In this document: in pieces, positions 15,710 to 25,132 of the stretch
Position numbering within the stretch: the first letter of the stretch is position 1
Layout: each line of letters begins with the position of its first letter
Assembly: GCA_016714985.1 (NCBI GenBank)
Contig: JADKBS010000059.1
Span: forward strand, 1-64,000
From: Saprospiraceae bacterium
GTDB lineage: Bacteria; Bacteroidota; Bacteroidia; Chitinophagales; Saprospiraceae
Direction of reading: 5' to 3'
DNA: 64,000 nucleotides
Made by a program: the position numbers and the translations under genes
The notes under the pieces: model-generated
What the model was told of the DNA's origin: nothing
The model's input: only the letters and a program-made list of their open reading frames with translations
Database searches by the model: none

Positions 15710-16467
15710 TTAATTCCCCATGTTCTTAAAAGTATAAGACACCCCAACGGCGGCATAATGGAACAAAGCGAAATTGTAAACCTCTTCATTGTCTGCGCCG
15801 CCTTCCAAAATGCGGTATCCTGCACGTATTCTCAGGTTGTCGGACAACTTATAGGTTGCGGCAATTATCACATCTTCGGCCCTGCCTTGAGGCGCTGCAA
15901 GTGCATCGCCATCGAGCAGTATGCCGAAATTGCTGTCAATGTTCCATAATAGCCTGAAATTAATGATTGGCACAAATCCCACATTGGTTTTTTCAGACGC
16001 CAATCCAGCCGAAGAAAGTGCAATTTTGGCGTCCCTAATTTTTGCGGTGAACCCCAACCCAAACTCAACCTTAGGTTTTCTTACAATATCGTAACGGTAG
16101 GTCAGCCGATACGAATTGAATTTATAGGTGCTTTTGAGTTCTGTATTGGCAGGGAACAAGACTCCTTCAAAAAGAATATCATTTTGCACACTGCCTTCCG
16201 ATTTAGTTTCGAGCGGAGCGTACAATAGGGAAAGCGTATGGCGGGATTTTATGGTGTAATTCATTCTTATCCTGTAAAAAAACGCCGTCTTTGGGGTTAG
16301 GTCGTCCTTTAATGAAAGCGGGTACCCTGGTCGCCAGGGATACGAACATCATTGTAGCCAGTGGCAACCAAGCCTGTTTCAACATCAACCAAAGCCTGTG
16401 CTTTGGTATTTGATGCTCCAAAACAGAGCAACAACACCATTGTTGCTAAAAAGCATTCTTTTTTCAT
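15710..16467 (-). CDS. Outer membrane protein, interrupted by a frameshift
   Basis: The first 40 or so codons from ATG 16467 give a signal peptide (LLLCFGASNTKA-Q) and the start of a barrel (LVDVETGLVATGYNDVRIPGDQGTRF), then hit a stop near 16307. The remaining barrel continues in the next frame as SLKDDLTPKTAFFYRIRMNYT and runs to 15710, ending in GVSYTFK as beta-barrels do. One missing base in the CTTTCA stretch near 16310 explains everything. Restored length is about 252 residues. Function unknown; promoter copy 6 lies upstream. Confidence 0.75.
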
Positions 16468-16503
16468 GTTACTTTTTTTAGTGGATGTTTGAATTTTGAG
16501 CCG

Positions 16504-16590
16504 GGAAAGCATTTCCATTCAGCAAATGAGCGGGATTAATCGGCGGGGAGCATTACAAAAAGGCGGGAAAAAATTGCATCACGCCCACAT
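16504..16590 (-). promoter_or_regulatory. Shared-architecture promoter, copy 6
   Basis: Minus-strand boxes: GCAAT (16573-16577), 16 bp, GTAAT (16552-16556), 22 bp, TCATTTG (16523-16529), followed by the palindrome GGAAA-TGC-TTTCC (16504-16516). The palindrome differs in its outer bases from the GTGAAA form but occupies the same place. Confidence 0.55.
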
Positions 16591-16632
16591 TCGCAAGCCT
16601 TAGAACCTTAGGCTGAAACGAGAAAGAATTCC

Positions 16633-19212
16633 TTATTTTTTCTTTTTCCCCGCCACCCAGTGCCGCACTAATTTCTCCGCCTCCACCGCATGAAACACCA
16701 CCAGCGAAACCAGAATGCAGCCGCCAAGCTCCTTTAAACTCAAAGCCTGCGTGGAAAATATGTCCTGCAAAACGGGCACGTAAATTAAGGCCATTTGCAG
16801 CCCGAAGGTGAGCAGCACGGCCCAAACCAGCATCGGGTTTGTGAAAATGCCCACCTTGAATAGGAAAAAATGCGGGCTTCTTATAGCCATCACATGCCCC
16901 ATTTGCGTGAAGCACAGCACCGTGAAAACGTAGGTCTGCCACTTGGGGTCGTCGTGTTGTATCGCCCAAGCCTGTACGCCGAGGCATACAACGCCAATGA
17001 GCAGGCCCACCCATAGAATGTGCCAGCCCAGCCCATTGGCGAAAATGCTTTCGCCGGGCTTGCGGGGCGGCAGTTGCATAATGTTCTTTTCGGCAGGTTC
17101 GGCTGCCAGTGCGAGCGAGGGAAAGCCGTCGGTCACGAGGTTTATCCAAAGGATTTGGATGGGCAGCAGCGGCATGGGCCGCCCGAAGAGCGGAGCGAGG
17201 AAAATCGTCCAGATTTCGCCCGTGTTGCCCGTCAGGATGTACTTGATGAACTTGCGAATATTGTCGAAAATGCGCCTGCCCTCCCGCACGGCTTTCAAGA
17301 TGGTGGCGAAATTGTCGTCCAGCAAAATCATGTCGGCGGCTTCCTTCGACACGTCGGTGCCCGTGATGCCCATCGCCACGCCGATGTTTGCCCGGCGCAG
17401 GGCGGGGGCATCATTCACGCCGTCGCCCGTCATGGCAACGTAGTGGTGCTTGCTTTGCAATGTTTTGACAATCAGTAATTTCTGCTCCGGAGAAACCCTC
17501 GCATATACTTTTATGTGCTCGATTTTTTGGGCAAAATCGTGCTTGGACATTTGCTCCAGTTCAACGCCCGTGAGCATCAGGTCGGTCCCTTCGCTCAAAA
17601 TGCCAATCTGCCGGGCGATGGCCGCTGCCGTTTCGGGGTGGTCGCCGGTAATCATCACGGGCACGATGCCCGCCCGTCGGCAATCGGCCACGGCACGGGC
17701 GGCTTCCTTGCGGGGCGGGTCCATCATGCCCGCCAAGCCGACGCATTGCAGTTGTTTTTCGAGGGTGTCAAAATTGATTTTAGCGGGCAATGCGTCCACC
17801 AGCCGACAGCCGTAAGCCAGTACCCGCAGTCCATTTTGCCCCATTTTGGCAGCCTCGGCGGTCATGGCAGCTTCGTCAGCGCCCTCGCAGGCTTGCAGTA
17901 CGGATTCGAGTGCGCCTTTGGTGACAATCAGGAATTTCCCATCGCTCCATTGATGCACGGTGGTCATCATTTTCCGCTCTGCGTCAAAGGGGAGTTCCGC
18001 CTTTCTGGGGTAGTCTTTGGGCTTAGCCGCCGTCAGGTTTTCTTTGGCAAAAACGGCCAGTGCCAGCTCGGTGGGGTCGCCTGTGGGGTTGCCGTCCTTG
18101 TTCTTTTTCACGTCGTGGTTGAGCGCCATGCAGAGCAGCAGGGCATCTTTTTGGGAAAGCGACAGCCCGGCGGGCGGCGTTTCGGGCATCCAGATTTCGG
18201 TGACGGTCATCCGGTTTTGGGTGAGCGTCCCGGTCTTGTCGGTACAGATAAAGGTGACGGAGCCAAGGGTCTCCACGGCGGGCAGCTTGCGGATAAGGGC
18301 ATGTTTTTTCACCAAACGCCTTGCACCGAGGGCAAGCGCAATGGTGACGACGGCGGGCAGGGCTTCGGGGATGCCCGCCACGGCAACGGAAATGGCGGTG
18401 AGCAGCATCTGCACCGGGTCTTCGCCTCGCAGCAGGCCCACGCCATAAATGACGATGCAAATACCAACGACGGCGAAGGAAAGTTTTTTGGAAAAATCGG
18501 CGAGCCGCTGCTGCAGGGGCGTCGTCACGCCGTCTTCCTGCAAGAGTTGGGCGATTTGCCCGATTTCGGTCTTCATCCCGGTTTCCACGACCAGCCCTTT
18601 GCCCCGCCCGTAGGTGACGATGGTGCTTTTGTAGGCCATGTTGGTGCGGTCGCCGAGGGGCAGTTTTTCCGCTTCCAATTTCTCTGTTTGCTTATCCACC
18701 GCCGTGGATTCCCCGGTGAGGGAAGCCTCCTCAATGCGGAGGGAATGGGACTCCAACAGCCGTAGGTCGGCAGGCACCATGTTGCCCGTTTCGAGCACGA
18801 CGACGTCGCCGGGCACGAGTTCGGTGGCGTTTATTTCAACGGGCAAGCCCTCCCGTAGCACGGTGGCCGAGGGGAGGGTCATTTTTTTCAGGGCGGCCAT
18901 TGCCTTCTCCGCCCGGTATTCCTGCCAGAAGCCAACGACCGCATTCAGCACCACGATGACGAGGATGACGATGGTGTCGTTCATGTCGCCCACCACCCCC
19001 GAAATGACGGCAGCGGCAAGCAGAATCAAAATCATCGTGTCCTTGAACTGGAGGAAAAACAGGAGCCAGGTCGGTCGCTTCTTTTTTTCAATCAGTTCAT
19101 TGCGACCATGCTTCAGCAGCGCCGCAGCCGATTGGGCGGCGGACAGCCCATTGGGCTTGCTGCCAGTTTGGTGAAGGGCTTCTTCTGTGGTGGTGGTGTG
19201 CCAGTTTGTCAT
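16633..19212 (-). CDS. Calcium-type P-type ATPase
   Basis: An 859-residue cation pump of the SERCA/PMCA-like (P2) class. TGES at 167-170 is the actuator loop, PEALP at 282-286 the ion-site kink in membrane helix 4, Asp325 in DKTGTLT the phosphorylated residue, and TGDGVNDAPAL the hinge. An N-terminal cation-ATPase domain and C-terminal helices are complete. It should export Ca2+ (possibly Mn2+) across the inner membrane. It is transcribed alone in this stress-gene region. Confidence 0.9.
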   Translation of the reverse strand: MTNWHTTTTEEALHQTGSKPNGLSAAQSAAALLKHGRNELIEKKKRPTWLLFFLQFKDTMILILLAAAVISGVVGDMNDTIVILVIVVLNAVVGFWQEYRAEKAMAALKKMTLPSATVLREGLPVEINATELVPGDVVVLETGNMVPADLRLLESHSLRIEEASLTGESTAVDKQTEKLEAEKLPLGDRTNMAYKSTIVTYGRGKGLVVETGMKTEIGQIAQLLQEDGVTTPLQQRLADFSKKLSFAVVGICIVIYGVGLLRGEDPVQMLLTAISVAVAGIPEALPAVVTIALALGARRLVKKHALIRKLPAVETLGSVTFICTDKTGTLTQNRMTVTEIWMPETPPAGLSLSQKDALLLCMALNHDVKKNKDGNPTGDPTELALAVFAKENLTAAKPKDYPRKAELPFDAERKMMTTVHQWSDGKFLIVTKGALESVLQACEGADEAAMTAEAAKMGQNGLRVLAYGCRLVDALPAKINFDTLEKQLQCVGLAGMMDPPRKEAARAVADCRRAGIVPVMITGDHPETAAAIARQIGILSEGTDLMLTGVELEQMSKHDFAQKIEHIKVYARVSPEQKLLIVKTLQSKHHYVAMTGDGVNDAPALRRANIGVAMGITGTDVSKEAADMILLDDNFATILKAVREGRRIFDNIRKFIKYILTGNTGEIWTIFLAPLFGRPMPLLPIQILWINLVTDGFPSLALAAEPAEKNIMQLPPRKPGESIFANGLGWHILWVGLLIGVVCLGVQAWAIQHDDPKWQTYVFTVLCFTQMGHVMAIRSPHFFLFKVGIFTNPMLVWAVLLTFGLQMALIYVPVLQDIFSTQALSLKELGGCILVSLVVFHAVEAEKLVRHWVAGKKKK

Positions 19213-19242
19213 TGTGATTTTGGGTAAAACGTATTTCCAAAA

Positions 19243-20052
19243 CTAACTTTTTATCCAGTCATATTTTATCGTTTTTACCCTGAATCTTGCATAACAAAAA
19301 TCACCTTTTTCCAATAGCCACGTTACTTTTCCCAGTATCGGAATCACTACCCCGTTCCTGTTATGATATTCCGAAAATTGGCAAAGCCATGCTTCCCGCT
19401 TGCCTTCGCTCATAAACCGTTGTGTCTCCATCTGCACGATTTCGCCGATTTCGTTGAACAAGACGGTAAAGAAAAACGACACGTTTTTGTAGTTGAAACT
19501 CAGTTTTGCGGTCTGGGGGTCTATTGCCGACCAAGACAACCATTGGCTGGGCAGCAGGTTGGTGGGGAACCACACGCTCTCGGCGAGCCAACGCTGTAGC
19601 TCGCCTTCGTCGAAGCTTCCGCCCTTGCTGTCCGCCACTTTGAAGATGGACAAAACCCAAGCCATCAGCCGCCCCGACTCATTTATATAGCTGTCGAAAG
19701 CGGTGAACAACCAAGTCGAGCCTTTCCAGACGAAGCCGGGCTTGGGGGTGGTAAAATACTGCTCGCCCTCGATGTCAAGCCATGCTTTGTCTGGCTCCAT
19801 TTTGAACTGCCCGCCGTGGGTCAAGCTGACTTGGTTGATGTACGTTTGCCCGATTTTCAACACATGCTTGAAGTAGCGTTGGGCGGGTTCTGGCAGTCCA
19901 TCCAATTGACGGAGGTTGAATATTCGACTCCTGTCGGGGATTGGTTGGCCAAGGAGCATTTTTACCGCTTTGTTAAACTGATGATTCAGGTTTAATTTAA
20001 CGAGGATTAAAAAGAGGGCAATTGTTCCGATGATGATGAATAAAATGAGCAT
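19243..20052 (-). CDS. DUF6544-like membrane-anchored protein
   Basis: A 269-residue protein with one N-terminal hydrophobic helix (residues 1-22), then a soluble domain. Typical pieces are LPEPAQRYFKHVL, 'VSLTHGGQFKMEPDKAWLDIEGEQYFTTPKPGFVWKG' split over two strands, and the closing FRVKTIKYDW. This matches the DUF6544 (DUF6920) family, whose function is not known. The start at 20052 is preferred because it opens the membrane helix. Confidence 0.7.
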   Translation of the reverse strand: MLILFIIIGTIALFLILVKLNLNHQFNKAVKMLLGQPIPDRSRIFNLRQLDGLPEPAQRYFKHVLKIGQTYINQVSLTHGGQFKMEPDKAWLDIEGEQYFTTPKPGFVWKGSTWLFTAFDSYINESGRLMAWVLSIFKVADSKGGSFDEGELQRWLAESVWFPTNLLPSQWLSWSAIDPQTAKLSFNYKNVSFFFTVLFNEIGEIVQMETQRFMSEGKREAWLCQFSEYHNRNGVVIPILGKVTWLLEKGDFCYARFRVKTIKYDWIKS

Positions 20053-20165
20053 AGGCTTCGACTTGGAATAATGAATGATAAATAATGAATCACACAAGGC
20101 GTTCAAAATCTTGCGCTTGTGAAGATTTGAATCAAAATTTATTTAATCGAAATAATCCCTCCCAT

Positions 20166-20639
20166 TTATCCCAAGTACCGCCGCAGCACCCAAGCCGCAG
20201 TTTCATGCTGTTGGAGAAATCCCGTGAGCAAGTCGGCAGTGCCCGCATCGTTGTTTTTATTGGCGCAGGTTTCAATGTCCTTCCGCAGTTCTACCGCCAC
20301 CGATTAATGGTCGCCGAGCAGTTCCTTCAGCATTTCCTTTTGCGAAGGGTATTTGCCGGGCGACTCTTTCAGCCGGGCGTGGTCGGCAAATTCCTTCATG
20401 GTGCCGATGGTTTTGACGCCCAGTTTGTTGATGCGCTCTGCTACGAGGTCAATGGTTTCTTCCAGTTCGGTGTACTGGGCTTGGAACAGTTTGTGGAGTT
20501 CCATAAAGCTCTCGCCGGAGACGTTCCAGTGGAATTTCCGGGTTTTGATGTAAAGGGTCATTTCGTCGCCCAAGAGGGCGGATAGCAACTTGGCGCTTTT
20601 CTCCAAGTGCTTTTCTGTGATGCCGATGGCTGGTTTCAT
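20166..20639 (-). CDS. dps: Dps-type ferritin-like protein, interrupted by an in-frame stop
   Basis: The frame from 20639 to 20166 is 158 codons, the normal Dps length, but codon 112 (20304-20306) is TAA. Before it stand the ferroxidase ligands His37, His49, Asp64 and Glu68 with exact Dps spacing. After it the same frame continues with SVAVELRKDIETC, DAGTADLLTGFLQQHE and WVLRRYLG, the normal C-terminus. A single GAA-to-TAA change would explain it. Intact Dps oxidises and stores iron and protects DNA. The start overlaps the stop of the gene upstream (ATGA). Confidence 0.88.
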
Positions 20640-21040
20640 GATTGTAGTATGGGTTTTAATGTTTTTGAAAAATATGCCTTCACAAAAGCGTGCTGCTGGT
20701 TCTCTGTCATTTTATCGGCAGTCAGCACCTCGATTTTCACACCCTCGAAGCGGTGGTCGGCACGGAGCAGGTTGAACAGCTCCGACTTGGCCTCTGTCGG
20801 GCCAAAAAGCAAGACCGTTTCATAGCTACGGATGACGTCGCCCAACTGCAGGTAGTAGCCATTTTGCAATTGCTGCTCCTTGTTGTGCATTAGGTTTTCT
20901 CCTTTGGAAATGGTTTGCTGCTTCTCCTGGTTCGTGAATTTTGATTCAATGGTCTTCGTCTCCATCGTGTCAGGCGAATATTCCATGATATGGGCGCTTG
21001 AATGATCCATCCAAATGCCCAGGCAGTTTGATTTTGTCAT
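20636..21040 (-). CDS. Conserved small protein upstream of dps
   Basis: A 134-residue cytosolic protein. It opens with LGIWMDHSSAHIMEY and later has VLLFGPTEAKSELFNLLRADHRF, then ends in a short basic tail. The combination of a strand carrying 'D/H-x-x-x-A' and a 'GP..AK..L' loop resembles the core of bacterial eRF1-like (baeRF) domains, but this is a weak guess. Four-base overlap with dps implies one transcript and a shared stress role. Confidence 0.6.
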   Translation of the reverse strand: MTKSNCLGIWMDHSSAHIMEYSPDTMETKTIESKFTNQEKQQTISKGENLMHNKEQQLQNGYYLQLGDVIRSYETVLLFGPTEAKSELFNLLRADHRFEGVKIEVLTADKMTENQQHAFVKAYFSKTLKPILQS

Positions 21041-21051
21041 TGTCTTTTTTT

Positions 21052-21648
21052 TTAGCTGATTTCTGCAGGTATATTGCCTTCCAGTTCCATTACCAGGTGT
21101 TTATAGCCTACATTGATAAGTTCCACGTCACAAGAAATGGCCACTTCATCGCTCACCACCAGGCCGCCCGCTTCGAGGACGGTGTTCCATTCCAGCCCCC
21201 AATCCTTGCGGTTGATGGTGCCTTTTACGGAAAATCCGGCCCTTTCCTTGCCCGAAGGGTCGTTCGCCAAGCCACCGAAATGCAGTTCCAGTTTTATCCG
21301 CTTGGTAATGCCCACCATTGTTAATTCGCCCCATACTTCGTACATGCCGGGGCCAGGTGCATCCGATTTTTGCATGGTGCTGGCCGTGAACCTTATTTGA
21401 GGATAGATTTCAGCGTTGAAAAAATCTTCGCTTTTCAGATGCTCGTCGCGCCCGGCATCGCCCGTCGAAACGGAAGAAGTATCCATCCAAATATCAATTT
21501 CGGCGTTGGTAAAATCCTTTCCCGTGGTATAAATGCTTGCATCGAATACCTTGAAAACGCCCCTTATTTGGGAAATCATCAAGTGCCTCACCTTGAAGGC
21601 AATCTCGCTGTGCGCCTGGTCAATTGACCATTTGATTTGTTCTGACAT
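21052..21648 (-). CDS. YceI family protein
   Basis: A 198-residue YceI-like lipocalin. The start IKWSIDQAHSEIAFKVRHLM, then 'VRGxF'-like 'IRGVFKVFDASIYT', 'DEHLKSEDFFNAEIYPQIRF' and 'GFSVKGTINRKDWGLEWN' are all classic. There is no signal peptide, so unlike E. coli YceI it is probably cytosolic. The family binds polyprenoid or quinone-like lipids. It precedes the Dps operon by 11 bp. MITE copy D ends 18 bp upstream of its start. Confidence 0.9.
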   Translation of the reverse strand: MSEQIKWSIDQAHSEIAFKVRHLMISQIRGVFKVFDASIYTTGKDFTNAEIDIWMDTSSVSTGDAGRDEHLKSEDFFNAEIYPQIRFTASTMQKSDAPGPGMYEVWGELTMVGITKRIKLELHFGGLANDPSGKERAGFSVKGTINRKDWGLEWNTVLEAGGLVVSDEVAISCDVELINVGYKHLVMELEGNIPAEIS

Positions 21649-21665
21649 GATTTTATTTTTAATTT

Positions 21666-21788
21666 GTAGCTGCTTAGGGGGGAGGAGAGAGAAAAAATTC
21701 CATTTTTTCTCTCTCCTCCCATATTTTGGGGTGTTTTTTGGGGAAAAATTTTCAATTTTCCCCAAAAACACCCCTGCTAAGTAGTTAC
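21666..21788. mobile_element. MITE-like element, copy D
   Basis: A 123-bp element from GTAGCTGCTTAG to CTAAGTAGTTAC with perfect 8-bp direct repeats TTTAATTT outside (21658-21665 and 21789-21796). It is an inverted relative of copy C, sharing GGGAGGAGAGAGAAAAAA and the GGGGTGTTTTTGGGG tract. An open reading frame crosses it from upstream of yceI, but this is due to its composition. Confidence 0.8.
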
Positions 21789-21796
21789 TTTAATTT

Positions 21797-21916
21797 TTAG
21801 TTGCATTGTCCCAGCAAAAGCCAGATTATGATGAACACGACAACGGTGCCCACGCAGCCGCCCCCTAATTTACTGGCGCCATAACCGGAGATTAAACCTC
21901 TGAATAAATTGTTCAT
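21797..21916 (-). CDS. Very small membrane protein
   Basis: A 39-residue protein: MNNLFRGLISGYGASKLGGG, then a Cys, then a single hydrophobic helix (VGTVVVFIIIWLLLG) and a QCN tail. Small proteins with this NNxxRGxxxGYGAxKLGGGC opening recur in Bacteroidota. Function unknown. MITE copy D's duplicated target touches its stop codon. Confidence 0.65.
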   Translation of the reverse strand: MNNLFRGLISGYGASKLGGGCVGTVVVFIIIWLLLGQCN

Positions 21917-21990
21917 TGCGTTTTTATTGATGGCCATTCCGAAAGTTTGAAATTTTCGGAACAGCGGTTAGATGAAATGGTGGAACCCAA

Positions 21991-23997
21991 TTATTTGGCC
22001 GGTATAATATCAATCATCACCGTGCGGTTATAAAAGCGCTCCTCAGGGTATTGATTATCAAAAGGCGACAGGATTTGGTCTTCGCCGAAACCATAGACCT
22101 CAAAGCTCACGTCGGTTCTGCCCGCTGTTGCGAGGCTTTTCCGAAGGATGCCCAAAACATCGTCGGCACGTGCAAGGGACAGTTTTTGGTTGTGGGCTTC
22201 GTTGCCTATTATATCGGTATAACCATGTATGATGACCGTTCCGGATTGCGGGATTTTTGGGGCTACTATATCGGTGAGGTATTTCTCGTATAGGGTGATT
22301 GACCTCGATTCGTTGAACTCAAAAAGGACGCTGAACCGCATTCCTTCTTGAGTTTTGGGCGGTGTCCAAAGCACCATGCGCACCGTTGCATGTTTTTCAA
22401 CCATGTAGCCTTGGTCCGAAATGCCCTTCATGGTAATATCGTAATAACCTTCTGGGCGGGTGCCTAAAATGGATTTCCCTGGGAGTGACACCCGGTCTTG
22501 GGTGTAGGGGCCGAAAGATTGCACCTTGCCCTCGTCGTCTTTAATCTCCATTGTCCATGACATGAACGCCGCACTGGCACCTTCATTGACGAAGGAAACA
22601 TAACTATCGGGCGGGGCGGTCTGCGTGGCAATGATTTCCACAGGCCGCAATTGAGCATCTGGCCCATGCTGGAACTCGGTCATCAAGTCCAGAGAATTGC
22701 TCTCGATGGATACCCTGCGGTCGCCCTGTCGGAGCAGGTCTAGCTCCTGTGTGGCACCAGGCTGTTCAGAAGGTATCTTCGGTTTGTCACGGCCCACGGT
22801 TACGATCCTTGACGCATCAATTCCAAAAGTATTCATCAAATAGCGTTGTACGGAAGTCGCCATTGCCATGCCATCCTCGAAGCCCGCTGCCGATGAACCA
22901 ACCAAGCGGATGGTGGCCGAGGGGCTTTTGCCCATGCGGTCGCCGAGAATGTTCAGCACGTTGTAATAGACCAGCATTTGCCGCTGCGAGCGGGTTGAGG
23001 AGTATTTGGACGGGAACATCTCCAGTTGGTCTTCCCTGAAATCCTTTGCTTGGTCTTTGCGGAGCAGGACATAGCGTTCTGGTATTTCGGTTGACGCCAG
23101 GTCGAAAAAAACGTAGTTGCGGAGCGGAAAAATCTCCCTCACCACCCGCTCGGCGGGGATGTTGGCGGGGGCACTCACATAAAAACGGACGTTTGGTTCT
23201 GGCGACAAGGCTTCTGGCAACGGGGCCAATTTGCGACCCTGCCCAAACTTCAGCGCAGCGCCCACCCGCAGCGTTGAGAGATCCCACGATTCGGTGGAGC
23301 GAGGGGATTGCCCAAAGGATGGATGATAGGCCACGAACGGGGAAATCACCAACTGCGATTTTGCAAGCTGCGACGAAATGGGAATATCGTAGCCGGCTCC
23401 GATTTGCATGGAGACCCGCATTTTCTCAATATTGTCAAAATCGCCTTTCACAGCTGGGTCGGGTGTTTGTTCAGGGGTGTCGGGATTGATTCCTTGTTGG
23501 TAGGTGAAGGCTTTGTTCCAGTTGAAAGCCAACCGTGGGCCTGCGTATAGGTAAAAGTTGAGCTTGGTTAAGATGGGCGAAAAGCGCAGGCTCGGTTCTA
23601 TCGAAACATAGCTCAGGTCGGTGTTCAAATCAGCTGGACAATTGCAACTTGAAACGACTTCCTCGAAAGTGCCTTGCCGATTGTCGAAACCCGCTTGCAA
23701 CATAAAACCCCATCTGGAGTACGGATTGTGGTATTCTAGCAGCGGCGCAAGGTAAAGCCCTATGCCATCGCCTTTTCCAAATGCGACAGGCGTGGCGTAG
23801 GCCTTGTTCAATTGCTGGTTGGTTCCGTTGTGGAGGTTAAAGTTTGCGCCGCTGGCCACGCCGAACCACCAAGATGGCACTGCATAGAGCGGTTCTTGGG
23901 CTTGCGCCAGCAAGCAATTAATTGATAGTATAAAAATGCCGATTATGGACAGCCACGGCTTGCGTGGTGCCTTTTTGGCGCTAATAAGGAGTTTCAT
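21991..23997 (-). CDS. Large outer membrane protein with two OmpA-like domains
   Basis: A 668-residue protein. It has a long signal peptide (cleavage near residue 34), an N-terminal beta-barrel-like region (residues about 45-260, with SWWFGVASGANFNLHNG and YLAPLLEY), then two OmpA-like domains. The first carries LRNYVFFDLASTEIPERY and later 'VGRDKPKIP...GDRRVSIES'; the second is C-terminal with LFEFNESRS, HGYTDIIG and NRTVMIDI. A PapD/Ig-like segment lies between them. Tandem OmpA domains are uncommon. Confidence 0.82.
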   Translation of the reverse strand: MKLLISAKKAPRKPWLSIIGIFILSINCLLAQAQEPLYAVPSWWFGVASGANFNLHNGTNQQLNKAYATPVAFGKGDGIGLYLAPLLEYHNPYSRWGFMLQAGFDNRQGTFEEVVSSCNCPADLNTDLSYVSIEPSLRFSPILTKLNFYLYAGPRLAFNWNKAFTYQQGINPDTPEQTPDPAVKGDFDNIEKMRVSMQIGAGYDIPISSQLAKSQLVISPFVAYHPSFGQSPRSTESWDLSTLRVGAALKFGQGRKLAPLPEALSPEPNVRFYVSAPANIPAERVVREIFPLRNYVFFDLASTEIPERYVLLRKDQAKDFREDQLEMFPSKYSSTRSQRQMLVYYNVLNILGDRMGKSPSATIRLVGSSAAGFEDGMAMATSVQRYLMNTFGIDASRIVTVGRDKPKIPSEQPGATQELDLLRQGDRRVSIESNSLDLMTEFQHGPDAQLRPVEIIATQTAPPDSYVSFVNEGASAAFMSWTMEIKDDEGKVQSFGPYTQDRVSLPGKSILGTRPEGYYDITMKGISDQGYMVEKHATVRMVLWTPPKTQEGMRFSVLFEFNESRSITLYEKYLTDIVAPKIPQSGTVIIHGYTDIIGNEAHNQKLSLARADDVLGILRKSLATAGRTDVSFEVYGFGEDQILSPFDNQYPEERFYNRTVMIDIIPAK

Positions 23998-24135
23998 AAT
24001 TAATGATTTAAACTGTTGTTGGTACTTGATGGGGTTGATTTATCATGGTTTTTTAATCACGTAAAAGCGAAAGGAATTAAGCGCTCAAAATGGAGGGCTT
24101 CTGGTCAGTTCGTGCAACCTTGGGATAGCTCTTTA

Positions 24136-24629
24136 TCATTTACTGATTTCCGGGCGGAGCTTGTCCAGTTTCAGGTTTATTTCTTTTAGCAAATTGGATT
24201 GCTTTTCCTGTGTTTCGAACAAGGTCTTTATCTGCTCTTCGAGCAACAAGTCCATTTTTTGCTGCAAGCTGCGGATTTGCATTTCCGCCTTCAGGTTTAT
24301 CAGGTAGTCGTTCTCACTGCGCATCCTGTCCTTCTCCCCTTGCCTATTCTGGCTCATCATAGTAATGGGCGCTTGCAGGGCTGCGATGGTGGAAAGTATC
24401 AGGTTTAGCAGGATAAATGGGTAGGGGTCAAATTTGTAAACGTCAATGGCGACGACATTGAAGGCAATCCAAAATGCCAATATGGCACCGAACCAGATGA
24501 TGAACCGCCAACTATCGCCACAGCCTGCGACCTATCGGAGATTTTTTGGCCTTGGGTAAGTGTCCCCAAAGGAGGGTGCAAAAGGTTGTGGACGATTAGC
24601 TTTTCGGCCTTGATAACATCTTTCACCAT
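24136..24629 (-). CDS. DUF1003 membrane protein, frameshifted
   Basis: The first part (from 24629) gives IKAEKLIVHNLLHPP and LTQGQKISDR, then diverges; the next frame restores VAGCGDSWRFIIWFGAILAFWIAFNVVA and runs to 24136 through DPYPFILLNLILSTIAALQAPITMMSQNRQ, the hallmark of DUF1003, followed by a coiled-coil tail. One missing base in GACCT near 24531 explains the shift. Coding-like sequence continues upstream of 24629 (HLNKLHQ, LLSDETG) with no ATG in frame, and an out-of-frame ATG lies at 24697-24699, so a second indel near 24690 is possible. Function unknown. Confidence 0.78.
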
Positions 24630-24712
24630 CTGGTGCAGCTTATTGAGATGCCCGGTTTCATCAGATAATAATTGGCCTACTTCCTTCCTAGTTTTCCATA
24701 TTGCGATGGAAT

Positions 24713-24898
24713 TTAGATTTTAATCCGCTTCAAGGAATCCAATAAGCCAAATGCTTGTAGCAACCAAATGACAAGGAATATCACAACAACTGCGTTGAGG
24801 ATGTTCTTTATCTTCCGATCCATGGGGATATAGGTGTTTACCAACCAAAGCAGAACCCCCACGACAAGCAGCACGATTACGATACTTAATAAAGACAT
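24713..24898 (-). CDS. Thivi_2564 family small membrane protein
   Basis: A 61-residue protein with two membrane helices separated by the conserved loop VNTYIPMDRKIKNILN. This loop and length match the Thivi_2564 family. Function unknown; such genes cluster with stress and envelope proteins, as here. Confidence 0.85.
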   Translation of the reverse strand: MSLLSIVIVLLVVGVLLWLVNTYIPMDRKIKNILNAVVVIFLVIWLLQAFGLLDSLKRIKI

Positions 24899-25132
24899 GG
24901 CTGTATTTTTTTGAAATAATTAAATGCAGGATAATCCCCCAGTAAACTGTAAATTTGGTAGCGACAAAGAATAGTATTGTAGGCTGGGATTTCCGAAATC
25001 ATCAAGATTTCGAAAAACCTGTCTCAAAGCCTATGACTTTGACAGTAAACAGCACTACTCCTAAATGTCGTTATCAAAGTGTCCGTTTCGAAGAAGCTGA
25101 ACTGGACACACAGCCAGAGATTCAATGCGTCT

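Noticed and set aside
17515..18765. Plus-strand open frame of 416 codons
   Set aside because: It is antisense to the Ca2+-ATPase gene, lacks recognisable domains, and results from high GC codon use on the other strand.
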